From positions 1,550,001 to 1,614,000 of the forward strand of contig JALGAS010000006.1 in NCBI GenBank assembly GCA_023078685.1: a stretch of 64,000 nt of DNA, in the 5' to 3' direction. How positions within the stretch are numbered: the first letter of the stretch is position 1; each line of letters begins with the position of its first letter. Shown one piece after another: positions 36,454 through 47,826 of the stretch. A program made the translations under genes and the position numbers. Origin of the DNA: Neopestalotiopsis rosae. Its lineage: Eukaryota; Ascomycota; Sordariomycetes; Amphisphaeriales; Sporocadaceae. A model generated the notes under the pieces. That model was given only the letters and a program-made list of their open reading frames with translations. It did not search any database and was not told where the DNA came from.

Positions 36454-38395
36454 ATGTCCGGCAGCTTGCTACGTCTTTTGGCCTGCGCGGCTGCTGTGGC
36501 CTTTGGGCTTGCATCGGCCGAGGATTTCAAGCACGACTATGAAGCCTACAATGCTGCCAAATTTGGAATTTACCCAGATAATACCTACAAGGGAACAAAT
36601 GCCAAATCGCCGCTCCTCCAGATCAACAAGTGGGGAAAGGAGTCCATGTCCCAGTCGGGCTCCCACGTCTTTCTGAGGCACAATGGAAGACAGGACAACT
36701 GGGGCAACCAGAATGCCTCGCCGCTCATTCTTGACGCTGAAGACTTGACGGCTGTTTACATCAATCGGAGTTTCCCTGTCGTATTCAACGTCCGGGTTCA
36801 GGAAAACTTTGGCAAAAAGTATCTGACCTTTTACGGCGACAAACTCGTGGCGCAGGGCCTGGGAGATGGCTACTGCCACATTTACGACACCTCGTACCGC
36901 GAGGTGTACAAGGTGGGCGCAATTGGTCTCAAGACCAAGGCGGACCTGCACGAGTGCGAGCTGACTGGCCACGGCACCGTCATCTTGAGCAACTACCAGC
37001 CAGACACGTATGACACGCCCGCCGGCGTCAAGAGCAACCCCGTCTCCATCAGAGAGAGCATATTCCAGGAGATTGACTTGGAGACGAACAAGGTCTTATT
37101 CACATGGAAGGGTTCCCAGCATGTGGATATTTACAACTCGTTCGAGGGACACAACACTCCCTGGGATTACTTCCACATCAACACCATCCAAAAGGCGCCC
37201 GACGGCAACTACCTGGTCTCGGGCCGGCACATGCACTCCATCTACATGGTCAACGGCAAGACGGGCGAAGTCATGTGGACGCTCGGCGGCAGGAAGAACG
37301 AGTTTGTCGAGCTGGCCCCGGAGGACGGCGTCGAGCACAGCAACCCGGCGCTCAAGTTTGCCTGGCAGCACCACACGCGCTTCTACCCGGGCACGGAAAA
37401 GGACGTGGCCGACGGCGTCTTTGAGATCACCTTTTTCGACAACCACCGCAACGACCACAGCGAGACGGGCTGCACATCGGACTGCTCGCGGGGCCTGCGC
37501 CTCCGCCTCGACACCAGGTCGACCCCCAAGACGGTGCAGCTTGTGCGCGAGTACCAGCACCCGTCCGGGCTCATCGCCCAGAGCCAGGGCAGCATGCAGA
37601 TCCTCGACAACGGCAACGTCTTCATCGGCTGGGGCCGCATGCCGGCCTTTACCGAGCACACGCCCAACGGCACCACGGTCTGGGACGTGCAGTTCTCCCC
37701 TTGGATCTCAAAGACTACCGCCGGCCACGCCCTGGACAATTACCGCGCCTTCAAGCAGGACTGGAAGGCCACGCCTTACTGGCCGCCCAACCTGGCCGTC
37801 AAGCCTAAAAAGGGTGACCACATCGCCTATCTCAGCTGGAACGGTGCCACCGAGGTGAAATCCTGGGTTGTGGTGAGTTTGATTTTTGTTCTCAAGATTT
37901 TCGCGTTCAACTAGAAGCTGACATACATAATTCAAGTACGCAAATAACGCCGAGGATCAATTGACCGGCGACGACAACGTGGTCGCACGCCTGCCTCGCG
38001 GCGGCTTCGAGACGGAGCTGCCCCTGGCCGACTTCAACGTCTCGTACCTCCGCGCCGAGGCCCTGGACCGCGAGAACCGGGTCCTGGCCTCGACGAGCAT
38101 CGTCGACGCCAAGACGGGTAAAGTGGTCTCGTCGGAGACTGCCGTGGTCAATGTGATTGAGGAGACCACCAGCGACGAGACCGACGCCGACGACGCAGAG
38201 GACGACGCGGCAGGTGGAGTCGAAGAGATTGCCGCGTGGACGACGCTCGACTACGCCATTGAGCAGGACTGGCAGACGGCCATGGTCCTCTTCGTCATTT
38301 TCGGTATGGGTCTCAGTGCTGCCTGTCTATCGTATGCCCTGGTGCTCAAGTGCCGCTGTGGTCGCAAGAAGGAGCAGCAGTACACGTCGTTATGA
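36454..38395 (+). CDS. Arylsulfotransferase (ASST) family protein, membrane-anchored, luminal or extracellular
   Basis: Two exons, 36454-37872 and 37937-38395, giving 625 aa. The N-terminus is a cleavable signal peptide (MSGSLLRLLACAAAVAFG then LASAEDF). The body carries the Arylsulfotran_2 beta-propeller pattern: GHGTVILSNYQ, PWDYFHINTIQKAPDGNYL and SGRHMHSIYMVNGKTGEVMW, followed by LGGRKNEF and FAWQHHTRFYPG. The histidines in DYFHIN, RHMHSI and QHHTR are candidate active-site residues of this fold. An acidic linker precedes one membrane helix near the C-terminus (TAMVLFVIFGMGLSAACLSY) and a short basic tail (KCRCGRKKEQQ). The topology is therefore type I, with the propeller outside or in the lumen. 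Bacterial relatives move sulfate between aryl groups without PAPS; whether fungal members do so is not established. Confidence 0.9.
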
Positions 38396-39338
38396 GAGAG
38401 AGACGAGCAAAAAGTGCAGAGACGAGGTTAGAAAGATGGCAGGTTTTCACTGCTTTCTTTAAAGATCCACGGTTCACACCACCCCGAGCTCGACTCAAGT
38501 CCAGGCCCTGCCTAAAAGGCCAGTAGCGGTCTTCGTCCTCTGTTCGGGCGGTCAACGTTTTTTCGGCATTTCAATGATGGAAAGCTCTTCGACTTTGAGC
38601 TGCTTGTTTTACGTAGTGGCTGAGCAGTCGCTAGGGAGAAGGGCCCGCCAGGTGCAGCATCGATGAAAGGTGGCTCTGATCAGAGGACCAGGACTCTTCA
38701 TACCATCTGAAGTGTTACAGATTCTCGGAGAGCGGCAAGGCACAACGAAGCGGGCGTGAAAGGCTCGAATCATTTTCCATGGCATGATCACGTCCGAAAT
38801 ACTTGAGTGGGAGGCCCCTCGGCATTTGGCGTGTTCTGTCGGAATGATGGGAAGATCAAAGGAAGAGCCTCGACTAAAAGTGATGATTGAGCGAGCGGCT
38901 TTTACCAACAAGCACGTCATTCGGACTTCTAGCCACCAATCCTACGTGGAATTTAGAGTCGGAGATGTATAGACATCAGCTTAAGTGGACCTTGATAGAA
39001 GCCAGGTTCACAAATTAGAATATGTACATAGCAGAATAAGACAGAAACATTAATGAAAAGTAGAATCGCTCTTGTTTCAATAGTGATGACTAAGATGTTA
39101 GCCCCTTCTTGAGGGCTTGAAACGCCGTCAAATATAATGCTACCTCTTTCAGCTCATCGAAGCAAGGGGGCGTGGTTGGATGCCGCTGTGCCGGCCAGGC
39201 CAAAGCACCAACGCCAACATTATAATCTTGGCTATGCGCAAATACATCACATCCTTGCTGACGAAAAGCTATAAAAGCCGCATTAACCAAGGTCAAATGC
39301 TCGCCAGTTCCCATTCGTACCACTTTCCACCTCACAAC
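38396..39338. other. 0.94 kb spacer upstream of the thioesterase gene
   Basis: Holds the arylsulfotransferase 3' flank and the thioesterase promoter. No protein gene is supportable; frames are short and lack domains. Confidence 0.5.
39270..39276 (+). promoter_or_regulatory. TATA box of the acyl-CoA thioesterase gene
   Basis: TATAAAA lies 69 bp upstream of the chosen start codon at 39339. It supports that start over more distal in-frame ATGs, which would fall upstream of or too close to the box. Confidence 0.55.
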
Positions 39339-40320
39339 ATGCCTGATAAAGCACCGGTTGAGGCAGACATTGCCGTCAGTATTTGCCCAGACTTGGGACC
39401 TGGTGTCTATACAAACGATAAGTAGGTTTTGGGCAACCCGGCTCCTGTCGTTGTTTTCGCTCATCTCGGCTCACTTGTCGTTCAGGCCTCTAACAGCACA
39501 GACTCAGGAACGTGTGCCCATTTTTGGTGGCCTCATGGTAGCACAGGCAGTGTCCGCTGCAAGTGCAACCGTCCCCGATACGTACAGACTGTACTCCTCA
39601 CAGTCTTCATTCCTCTCTACCGCAAATGTGCTAGAGAAGATCCGCTACCGAGTCGAACGAACGTTTGACGGGCGTACATATGCGACGCGCGTTGTGCACG
39701 CTACCCAGGGAGAGGCCTGTATCTACATTGCAGTAATATCTTTTCAGAGCATCGACGGCCCTTCAGGCAATGCTTTGCAATATGGAACTCCCATGCCTGA
39801 CCTGGACGGCGCGCGACCTGAGGATATCGACCCTAGGGCCATAGATGCACTGCAGCAAAGCTTCTTCCAGCGTTCGGTCCCGATCATGCAGATCAGTGCT
39901 GAGGGCAGGCCATGCGACTGGCGGCCCCTTGGTATGGACGTCCCAGAGGATCCATCAGAGTTCTGGCTGAGGGGCTTCGTACGCTCACCTCCCCTTTCGA
40001 CTGGCAGTCCCGCCGTGCATCTGGCCGCGCTCGCACACACGTCGGACGAGTTCTCCTTTGGGCCTGCCATGGCAGCAAACTCTGGAATTCTTGGAAAAGG
40101 CATGCGTAACATCTCCATGGCTGCCAGCCTCACACACAACGTCTCGTTTCATGATCCGCATGTAAAGGTCGATGAATGGATTGTCCTCGAGCGCAAGACG
40201 TCGTGGGGCGCGCAAGGGAGGGTTCTCGTCTCCCAACAAATGTGGAGTCTGGAAACCGGAAAGTTGGTCATGTCTGGCAACCAAGAAGCTCTTATTAGGC
40301 TGAAGGGGGAAAATCTTTGA
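39339..40320 (+). CDS. Acyl-CoA thioesterase II (TesB-like, double hotdog)
   Basis: Two exons, 39339-39421 and 39486-40320, giving 305 aa. Splicing joins GPGVYTND to KPLTAQTQERVPIFGG, which restores the family's N-terminal block. Further blocks are LMVAQAVSAASATVP, IRYRVERTFDGRTYATRVVH and ATQGEACIYIAVISFQ, which close the first hotdog domain. The second domain contains LAALAHTSDEFSFGP, with the Asp expected for the D-T-Q catalytic set, then ASLTHNVSFHDP and DEWIVLERKTSWGAQGR. The enzyme should split acyl-CoA to free acid and CoA. The C-terminus (GENL) is not a clear PTS1, so peroxisomal location is uncertain. A TATA box supports the start. It is convergent with the P450 gene, with 203 bp between stops. 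Confidence 0.92.
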
Positions 40321-40523
40321 GTAAACGCTCGAATACGAGTCTGGAAAATCGCATTCAGACACAAGTGACACAGGAGGCTGATTTCTTTTCTCTCACTTAT
40401 CATATTGCAACTTCGCAGCTAATATCGATGTTGTGACATTTGAGCATTTATGAAATAATCATTTTAGACAGGATCGCTCGAGTCTCCTGGGCAAATTTGT
40501 CAGATTTGAATAGGTTTACCTTC

Positions 40524-42322
40524 TCAGACATCACCGAAGGCATCTCCACGAGACCTAAATACCAGGTTGGGTCCGACATGCGTAGACCCGAAGCTATCGT
40601 ACAACTGATACTCGTCTGGTCGCCCTCGGCCGTCACGTCTTCCAGAAATGCCAGCACCAGCCCTGCCCATCTCTCCAGGAGCCTGCTCGAAATCGAAATG
40701 CCATAGAGTCTTGGCTATAACTAAGCTAGCTTCCAGGTAGGCCATGGATTTACCAGCACACCCACGAGGACCAACGGAAAATGGGCTAAAGGCAGATTGC
40801 ATCAACCTGAGCGTCGCGTCATCGCTCTCGAGCCAACGCTCTGGGCGAAACTCGAATGGACCTGGAAAGTATTCTTCGTTGTGGTGGATCGAGTACATGC
40901 AAACACCTACTTGCGTACCAGGAGGGACGACATAGCCGTCGATGATGAAGGGTTGTTTGCCGCATCGCTGCTTCTCTTCAGGGTACAATTCACGCCAAGG
41001 TGTTCCTCCCACTGGAGGAGACATGCGGAGCGCCTCGTCGATACAGGCTCGCAGATACTTGGAACCCGCGAGCTGCGGACCATTCCTGATCTCGGCGTCG
41101 TTCTTAAACGCATTCCGTATCTCTGCTGCCAACTTATCGTAGACGCGAGGATTCCGGCTAAGATAGAAAAACAAGGCACTAATCGCCGTCGATGTCGTAT
41201 CGCCCCCTAAGTTTGAGTTCAGTGCATGCCGACGGTGGGGCATCAAGCGAGATACATACCTGCTGGGAAGAAGAAAAGCGCTTCGGACCACAGCTCACGA
41301 GTTGTGAGACCATATTCGCGATTGTCGAGGTCCAGGTGATCCACGACAAACGAGTAGAGGTCAGTCTTTGCATGTTTCTCTTCGGAAAGACGAGAGCTGA
41401 TCATGCGTCGCAGAGTGCGAAGATATTGTACCCGTTGAGCATATCCGATGATAACCAATAGATAATGAAGGCCCAGTTTCTTGAGCAATGGAAATTGCAT
41501 ATGGTTGTACTGCTGGTAGGTCGTCACGGTAAGGCCACTGAGCATGACTTGATTTTCAGCACTCGTTTGCGTATTCAACGAGTACCCAAAGGCAAGAAGT
41601 CCTACGATATCCATACCAAGGCGTTTGCAGTAGACAGTCATATCAAGAGGGGTCGAGCTTCGCGATGCTTCCCGGAGTCTGTCGATGAATATGTCGATCT
41701 GGTCTATCATTGTAGGTTCAAAAGCACGCATGGCCTTGTCGTTGATGGCTTGTCCCACGATTTGCCGCTTGGTCCGATGACGATATTTATCAACAGCATT
41801 GAAGATGCTGGGATGCCCAGCGGTAATAGTAAGTTCGTAGACGTGAGATTTAGTGACTCGTTCATTGTTATATATATCTGATAATGTGGTAAGTTACCAA
41901 ACACTATCTTAGCAAGCCTTGAATCATAAAAAATACCTTGCAAGGCTTGAGCTGAGTTGAAGACTAATTTGTTTGGCCCATGTCGCATAACGGAACCTAG
42001 TGAGGTGATCAGTTTCGGATATTCATTTCTGTAATTACGGTGACGGAACTTACCGTAGACCTTTTGGTCCTGAAATGTGGCCAAGTGAAGTCTCCTCGAC
42101 AAGGCAAAGAAGCCAGCATACGCATCCGATATTTTGGCCACTGCAGGGCCCGGAAAACTTCGGAGAGGGTGGAAGAAGATGCGATAGCTGGTAATAAAGA
42201 AGACCTGCCGATGCTCAGGTTAGGAACTACACGATACTTTACTGTGAAAATGTTCCTACATAAGATATCATACTCAACGCCATATACTTGGCTAATGAGA
42301 CCATTGTTGCGACGACGGCCAT
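40524..42322 (-). CDS. Cytochrome P450 monooxygenase (fungal, microsomal)
   Basis: Five exons: 42322-42260, 42204-42054, 41996-41937, 41877-41260 and 41206-40524, giving 524 aa. The first exons encode a membrane anchor (MAVVATMVSLAKYMALSM, then ISYVFFITSYRIFFHPL) and the proline hinge FPGPAV. Downstream are RHGPNKLVFNSAQALQDIY, the I-helix AGGDTTSTAIS, the ExxR motif in DEALR, the FRPERWL block and the heme loop FSVGPRGCAGKSMAY with Cys447. The chain ends in PNLVFRSRGD, as in isotrichodermin-15-hydroxylase-like and benzoate-hydroxylase-like fungal P450s. It oxidises an unknown hydrophobic substrate at the ER with P450 reductase. Each splice was checked by phase and by restored family motifs. 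A CCAAT box lies about 60 bp upstream on the minus strand (42385-42381). Confidence 0.92.
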
Positions 42323-42633
42323 GGTCGGGATATTGCAAGCCTTTCGATTGACTGGTTTCTGATGTATCTGCGCAATTAATATTGGATAAGCTCGAGTTGC
42401 AAGATCGAAGGGGATGAAGGATGGTAAACTCTCCCAGAAAGTCAGCATCGATACGGAAGTAAGGGGGTATCAATTCGCTATAACAGGATAAGCAATGAAC
42501 CAACAGGCCGGGGTGGGGGGTCGAACTGGTAAACCAACGGATATGCTGCAGTAGTATTGTCAACGTTAAAGTAGCATGCCACCTTGATCACATTTTACTA
42601 TCTTATTTCCCTAGAAATACCACTTTTAGGCTT
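42323..42633. promoter_or_regulatory. Short intergenic region: P450 promoter and 3' flank of the F-box gene
   Basis: Only 311 bp separate the stop of the upstream F-box gene from the P450 start on the same strand. The P450 promoter must lie here or inside the F-box gene. It includes an ATTGG (CCAAT on the minus strand) at 42381-42385. Confidence 0.45.
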
Positions 42634-43991
42634 TTAGGGCTTTTTCGGCCAAACTATTCGACTCGTATCGCCTGGACTCCAATAACCCGTACCACCTTGC
42701 TGCCATATCTTGGACCTCTCTTCAAAGGACTTCTCCATAGTCTCAACGTCACCAGGTACATATGAGGGTTCGGCTGCGTTCTCAAATTCCTCTAAGAGTT
42801 TGTATTGTTGTATGCGGCTTCCGTCCCAAAGCACATAGGCGCGCTCTCGTCGCCCGGCATTGTCCGGGAACATCACCCAAGCGCCAGCAGGCAGATGCAC
42901 ATGAGCAGCATACCAGGCCTCGTACGGTCCGGGGTCCATGTCATTTTCGTCGGGATGCTGATTCAAGACCGCTAACTCATCACTGCTGTAATCTCCAAGA
43001 GCAGTATCGCTGTCTACATCATCGGCATATTCTGCGTTCAACGCGTCATGAAGCTTGGCCCCCGGGGAAGCTAATGCCGAATTCAGAAGCACCTTCTTGG
43101 AATCATCCGAGCTTTCACTGATCAAGCGATGGAGATATAAGAGGCCCTGCGATAGCTAGAATGCCAGTTAGAATCGGAATGGAGAACTCCTGCAGGTTGG
43201 AGTTTGTTCATGGTCTGAAAGTCTTACCCATTGTTGCTTCCAATAATTCTCGCCACCGCATGTAATGTAGTCAATTGATACTTCTCCAAAATCAATATCT
43301 TGAGAAAGAACCAGAAAAGTAGCTATGAATTTGTCAAAAACAAAGATCATCCACTGATACTAGAATTGCTGTGAGGCAAATGCTTACCTTTTGTAAGCCT
43401 TTGTTCCAGGAAATCGTGGACACAGCCTATTTGCTCGTTCTCCCACGGCGCATGTCTGCTTAGAAATAGGCGCCTCTCGAACCCTTCTTCGGAGGTCTCC
43501 GATGTCGAGCGAAAAAGGTTACAGAGCAATTCATACCGGTAGAAGGCGCGACAGACACGGAAGTGTTCTGTTGAGGAGAGGACCAGGTCACTTTGTGAGA
43601 GAAGTGACCAAGCGTGGCGCGTGAAGTCAGTCGTGAAACCGTTGATAACATCGTGCAAGTGACCTAATCGCACAAGGTCACGCTGCGGCATCTTCTTTAG
43701 TCGGGCTTCTAGCTGCACGGACTCGTTGTAGAGGGTATCAAGCATTTCGTTAATAGAACTAGAGGTGAGCGGCTTGGGCAAGCGTGACGATTCTAGTAAA
43801 GCAACCGAGTACGGCAACAAAGCCGGAGTGATCTGCCCTCTGATTATATCTTGTGCGATTCCTGGATGCTCGATGGCGGAGTTGTAGAAATGTCTACATG
43901 TGACGAGTGTCGTTGGGAGAAATCGGATATTGCCCAGCTTGCGCAGCACAGACGCCATGACCTCAATAGGGAGATCTGTTATGTGAGGCAT
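42634..43991 (-). CDS. F-box domain protein with C-terminal DNA-mimic/HspQ-like-length tail of unknown function
   Basis: Three exons, 43991-43388, 43322-43228 and 43155-42634, giving about 406 aa. The N-terminus is an F-box: ITDLPIEVMASVLRKLGNIR followed by LPTTLVTCRHFYNSAI. A SKP1-binding role in an SCF ubiquitin ligase or related complex is likely. The rest is helical, and I do not recognise a substrate-binding repeat. The last 150 residues are acidic, with AWYAAHVHLPAGAWVMFPDN and a tryptophan-rich end (GTGYWSPGDTSRIVWPKKP). I use no family name for this tail; the wording in the call refers only to its unknown nature and no HspQ relation is claimed. The start at 43991 puts the F-box five residues in. 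An upstream in-frame ATG at 44036 would add 15 residues. Confidence 0.78.
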
Positions 43992-44713
43992 ATTCAAAAG
44001 CAAACATATATCGGATTCAGCGTGCGGTCGGCCCAAGGTTTAGCATGAGACAAGAAACGAATGGTTACAAAGTATTTATGGTAATTCTCGTCAAATACTT
44101 AAAATGAGATCCGACATGGCAGAAAGACAATCAGTGGTGTTGATAGTTGGAAGGGGTAACAATTCACAGCCGGCCTTGCACTTTGGCCACCTTAGTTTAC
44201 ATACGGAAATGCAAGCTACCAGAGTGGACATGTCTTCGACTGGAAATTATGTGCACTCAATCCATAGCATACACATGCGAGCTCTAGAATATGCGCAACT
44301 AACCAGATGAGATACCAGCGCGTTATTGCAACGACATTAAGGAATCGAAAAATAATGGTTTAAAATGTTTCGTACAGTATAGCAGAGACTCAAGAGTATG
44401 GAGTACGCTACGCCCCGCAAAACGGCCCCCGGGAAATCTGATCATATTCGCGGGGGTTAGCGGGCGCCCAAGGCGGCTTATCTGTCCAACCACATGATCA
44501 ATGGCTACCTTCGGACTTCGGTTTCCCACGGCCCAAACAACGGACGTCCCTGCTACACTGGACTTCCCATTCCACGGAATCAGCACAGGATGTTGAGGAG
44601 TACGATGAAGTCGTTCGTTGTTCCTCTCTTGACTTTTTCTCAAAGACCTCCTTGAAACTTTGAGGGGCCTCAATCGAACGACTTTCACTGCCATTCGATT
44701 GTTGAAATCCATC
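43992..44713. promoter_or_regulatory. Divergent promoter between the F-box and BCKDH E1-alpha genes
   Basis: About 720 bp separate two divergent start codons, so it probably drives both genes. It has no coding frame of note. If the longer F-box start at 44036 is used, it is 45 bp shorter. Confidence 0.55.
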
Positions 44714-46146
44714 ATGAAGACGAGACTACTACCGAGGGCGCCCTTTCGCCAGGCCACCGGCGCAGGACGCCGAACGCCAGTCAGCTATGCCATTGCCTCG
44801 ACCCATGTGCCCTCGAGGGCAGCCAGCAGCGGCATCTCCCAGCGGCAGGGCGCGAGCCACGTCTCCTTTCCCGGAGCCGTCAAGAGCGCCTTCACGAGCA
44901 AGCTTCAGTTTGCCCTGGCGTCCGAGTCACCCTCGCTCCCGACCTACCGCGTTGTCGACCAGGACGGCAAGGTTGTCGACGCCGACTTCTCCGCCGACCT
45001 CGCCGACCACGAGGTCGTGGCGCTGTACCGTAACATGCTGCTCATATCCATCATGGACGTCATCATGTTCGACGCCCAGCGCCAGGGTCGCCTCAGCTTC
45101 TATATGGTATCAGCTGGCGAGGAGGCAATAAGCATCGGCTCCGCGTCCGTGCTGGAAAAGGAGGATGTCGTCTTCTGCCAGTATCGCGAGCAGGGCGTCT
45201 TTCGGCAGAGGGGCTTTGAGCTGAGTGACTTTATGAATCAGCTCTTTGCGAATAAAAAGGACCCCGGAAGAGGCAGGAATATGCCGGTCCATTATGGTAG
45301 CAAGGAGCTCAATATCGTAAGTACATGCTTTGCTGAGTCGACATACTCAATGACCTTTCTAATCTTCTTTGACAGCACACAATATCTAGTCCGTTGGCAA
45401 CACAAATACCACATGCCAGTGGTGCTGCCTATGCGTTGAAGATGCAAAGGATCAATGACCCTTCCATACCACCCAGGGTCGTCGTGGTCTATTTTGGCGA
45501 GGGCGCAGCCAGCGAGGGAGACTTTCATGCCGCCCTGAATATCGCAGCCACACGTTCATGCCCCGTCATCTTTGTGTGTCGGAACAATGGCTACGCCATT
45601 TCGACGCCGACGCTGGAGCAGTACCGCGGGGACGGCATCGCCAGCCGCGGCATCGGGTACGGCATCGACACGATCCGCGTCGACGGCAACGACATTTGGG
45701 CGGTGCGCGAGGCCACCAAAAAGGCCCGCGACATGGCGCTGCAGGGCGAAGGGCGGCCCATACTCATCGAGGCCATGAGCTACCGCGTCAGCCACCACAG
45801 CACCTCGGACGACTCGTTTGCGTACCGCGCCCGCGTCGAGGTCGAGGACTGGAAGCGCCGCGACAACCCCATCTCGCGGCTGCGCAAGTACATGGAGGCC
45901 CGGGGCATCTGGGACGAGACCAAGGAAAAAGACGCCCGCGAGACCATCCGGAGGGACGTGCTCAAGGCCTTTTCCGAGGCCGAGAAGGAGAAGAAGCCTC
46001 CGCTGAGGACCATGTTCGAGGACGTGTATGAGGAGTTGACGCCGGATCTCAAGGCGCAGATGAAGCAGTTGGGTGAACTTCTTGACAAATACCCCGAGGA
46101 GTACGACTTGAGTGATTTTGATGGTGGCAGGAGTGGGCTAAAATAA
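44714..46146 (+). CDS. BCKDHA: 2-oxoisovalerate (branched-chain keto acid) dehydrogenase E1 subunit alpha, mitochondrial
   Basis: Two exons, 44714-45316 and 45376-46146, giving 457 aa, normal for the family. The N-terminus is basic and hydroxylated without acids ([20 protein letters not shown]), as in mitochondrial presequences. The thiamine-diphosphate motif is clear: [17 protein letters not shown], then [28 protein letters not shown] spans the splice junction and matches the E1-alpha core. [17 protein letters not shown] is the regulatory loop that BCKD kinase phosphorylates in animals. The subunit forms alpha2beta2 E1 with the beta chain and decarboxylates the keto acids of Leu, Ile and Val. 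It is convergent with the complex I subunit gene. Confidence 0.96.
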
Positions 46147-46900
46147 TGAATTTTATACACAATGCTTAGAAAGATCAACATGTATGTTACATGAATTCAA
46201 TTCATACGTGCCAAGTCCTGGTATGATGAGCTTCAACATATTATTCGTGAAAGAAGTTTGTGATCTTAATAGTACACTGAGCTTACACATCAATCAGTCT
46301 CTTTGATAACATTCTCATTGAACCGTGGGGACCAATGGGTGGGGGTAAAAGAAGAAATGAAGAAATGCCCTGCGACCTATTTCATTGAATTTGGACCCAC
46401 AAGTCAATATAGATATGCTCGGCCGTGTGATTCATTACGCCAGAACATGATAGCAAGCATAGTGGGATGATGGACTGGCGAATTTGTCTTCGAATACGAC
46501 AATGCCACATGGACCAAGAACTTGATGAACGGCGCATCGATCTACGACCAGATAGCAGTCTCTACGAACCGGATTGTACAAAAGAGAGATATCGACAATT
46601 GTAGTGATCTTGGCGGAGCTACACCAGTACTAATCGTAAAGGAAAGTGCGAAGCGTCACTATCAGACACGCTTGTTTGATGGCAGTAAATTCACCGGTGC
46701 GGTTTCTGTTTCCGGAAGAGCAAAAAACCTCAAACCCTCACTACAGCATTTTCGGGCTTTACCAAGCTCCTGGCATGCCCTGGCAGTATCTCTCTGCCAT
46801 CTCAATATGGTGCTTTATCAGGAACAAGAAATTGTTGCGTCGGGAAAATGGATCTCTTTCTTTTTTGTCACAATTATGTACATCAATCGCGGGTCTAGGT
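46147..46900. other. Spacer between two convergent genes
   Basis: About 750 bp holding the 3' flanks of the BCKDH E1-alpha gene (+) and the complex I subunit gene (-). No additional gene or terminator-like structure is evident. Confidence 0.5.
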
Positions 46901-47826
46901 CTATTTCTTGGGCTCCTCCTTCTTCTCTTCCGGCTTTGCCGTGGGAAGCTTGAATGTCTCGGGCTTGCGGTCGTTTCCGGGGCCAACGGGTTCCCAGGCG
47001 CTGGAACCTCCCTCGAAGTTGCGGAAAGCTTGCGTGAGCTCCAGAGGCTCGGTAACGACACGCTTCTTCTCCTCATCGTAGCGAATCTCGGTGTACCCGG
47101 TCAGAGGGAAGTCCTTGCGCAGCGGGTGGCCCTCAAATCCGTAGTCGGTCATGATTCTGCGCAGATCCGGGTGACCGACGAAGAAGACACCGAACAAGTC
47201 GTAGACCTCGCGCTCAAACCAGTTGGCACCGTCGTATAAACTCGTGATGCTGGGAACGGGCGTGGCCTCATCGGCGTACGTCTTGACTCGGATTCTAGCG
47301 TTATGCCTGACACTGAGGAGGTTGTAAACGACCTCAAATCTTTGGTCTCTTGTCGGGAAGTCGGCAGCTGTGACAGTGCTGCACTGTGTGAATTCGGCGG
47401 CCGTGTTGTCTGCTCAAAGATTAGAAACGAGGGCTCTAATTGATTTGCCGGGGAATAGACATATCACCCACACTTCAAGAAGGTGAAAACAGGAATGACT
47501 GCCGACGGAGCGATGTAGAGAACGAGCTCATCCTTCCAGACAGAGAACTGCTGGATGTATTTGGGCAGACATCCCATGACCCATGATCCGTAGCGGTGCA
47601 GGTCGTCGGCCTTGGTCTGGTACTTGTCGGCGGGGTTGACGATGGGAGCCTCGAGCTTCTTGGGGTGGTTCCGGGGCGCCTGGCGCATGTTCTTGACGTC
47701 GGCGGGCATGGCGACATTGTTGCAGGCCGAGGCGCTGAAGCAGCGCGCATTAACCGACGCTGAAGGTCTGGCGGGCCGCAGAGCTGAGGCCAGAGCCCTG
47801 CTGCTTCGGCCAAGCTTGGTCGCCAT
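46901..47826 (-). CDS. ndufs3: NADH:ubiquinone oxidoreductase 30.4 kDa subunit (NDUFS3/NuoC), mitochondrial
   Basis: Two exons, 47826-47472 and 47409-46901, giving 287 aa. The donor is GTGGGT; using it yields [14 protein letters not shown] and keeps the frame, while the nearby alternatives break it. The presequence is Ala/Arg/Ser-rich ([20 protein letters not shown]). The complex I 30 kDa signature is complete: [20 protein letters not shown], then [20 protein letters not shown]. The C-terminal tail is Lys/Glu/Pro-rich. The protein is part of the peripheral arm, close to the quinone-reduction module. It is divergent from NOT4 across 1.67 kb. Confidence 0.97.

Noticed and set aside
26616..42322. 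Calling the accessory block a canonical secondary-metabolite cluster
   Set aside because: There is no backbone synthase or pathway-specific Zn2Cys6 regulator in the window, and gene spacing and orientation are ordinary.
43992..44036. Upstream ATG (44036) as the F-box protein start
   Set aside because: It would add 15 residues before a domain that normally begins close to the N-terminus. It cannot be excluded.
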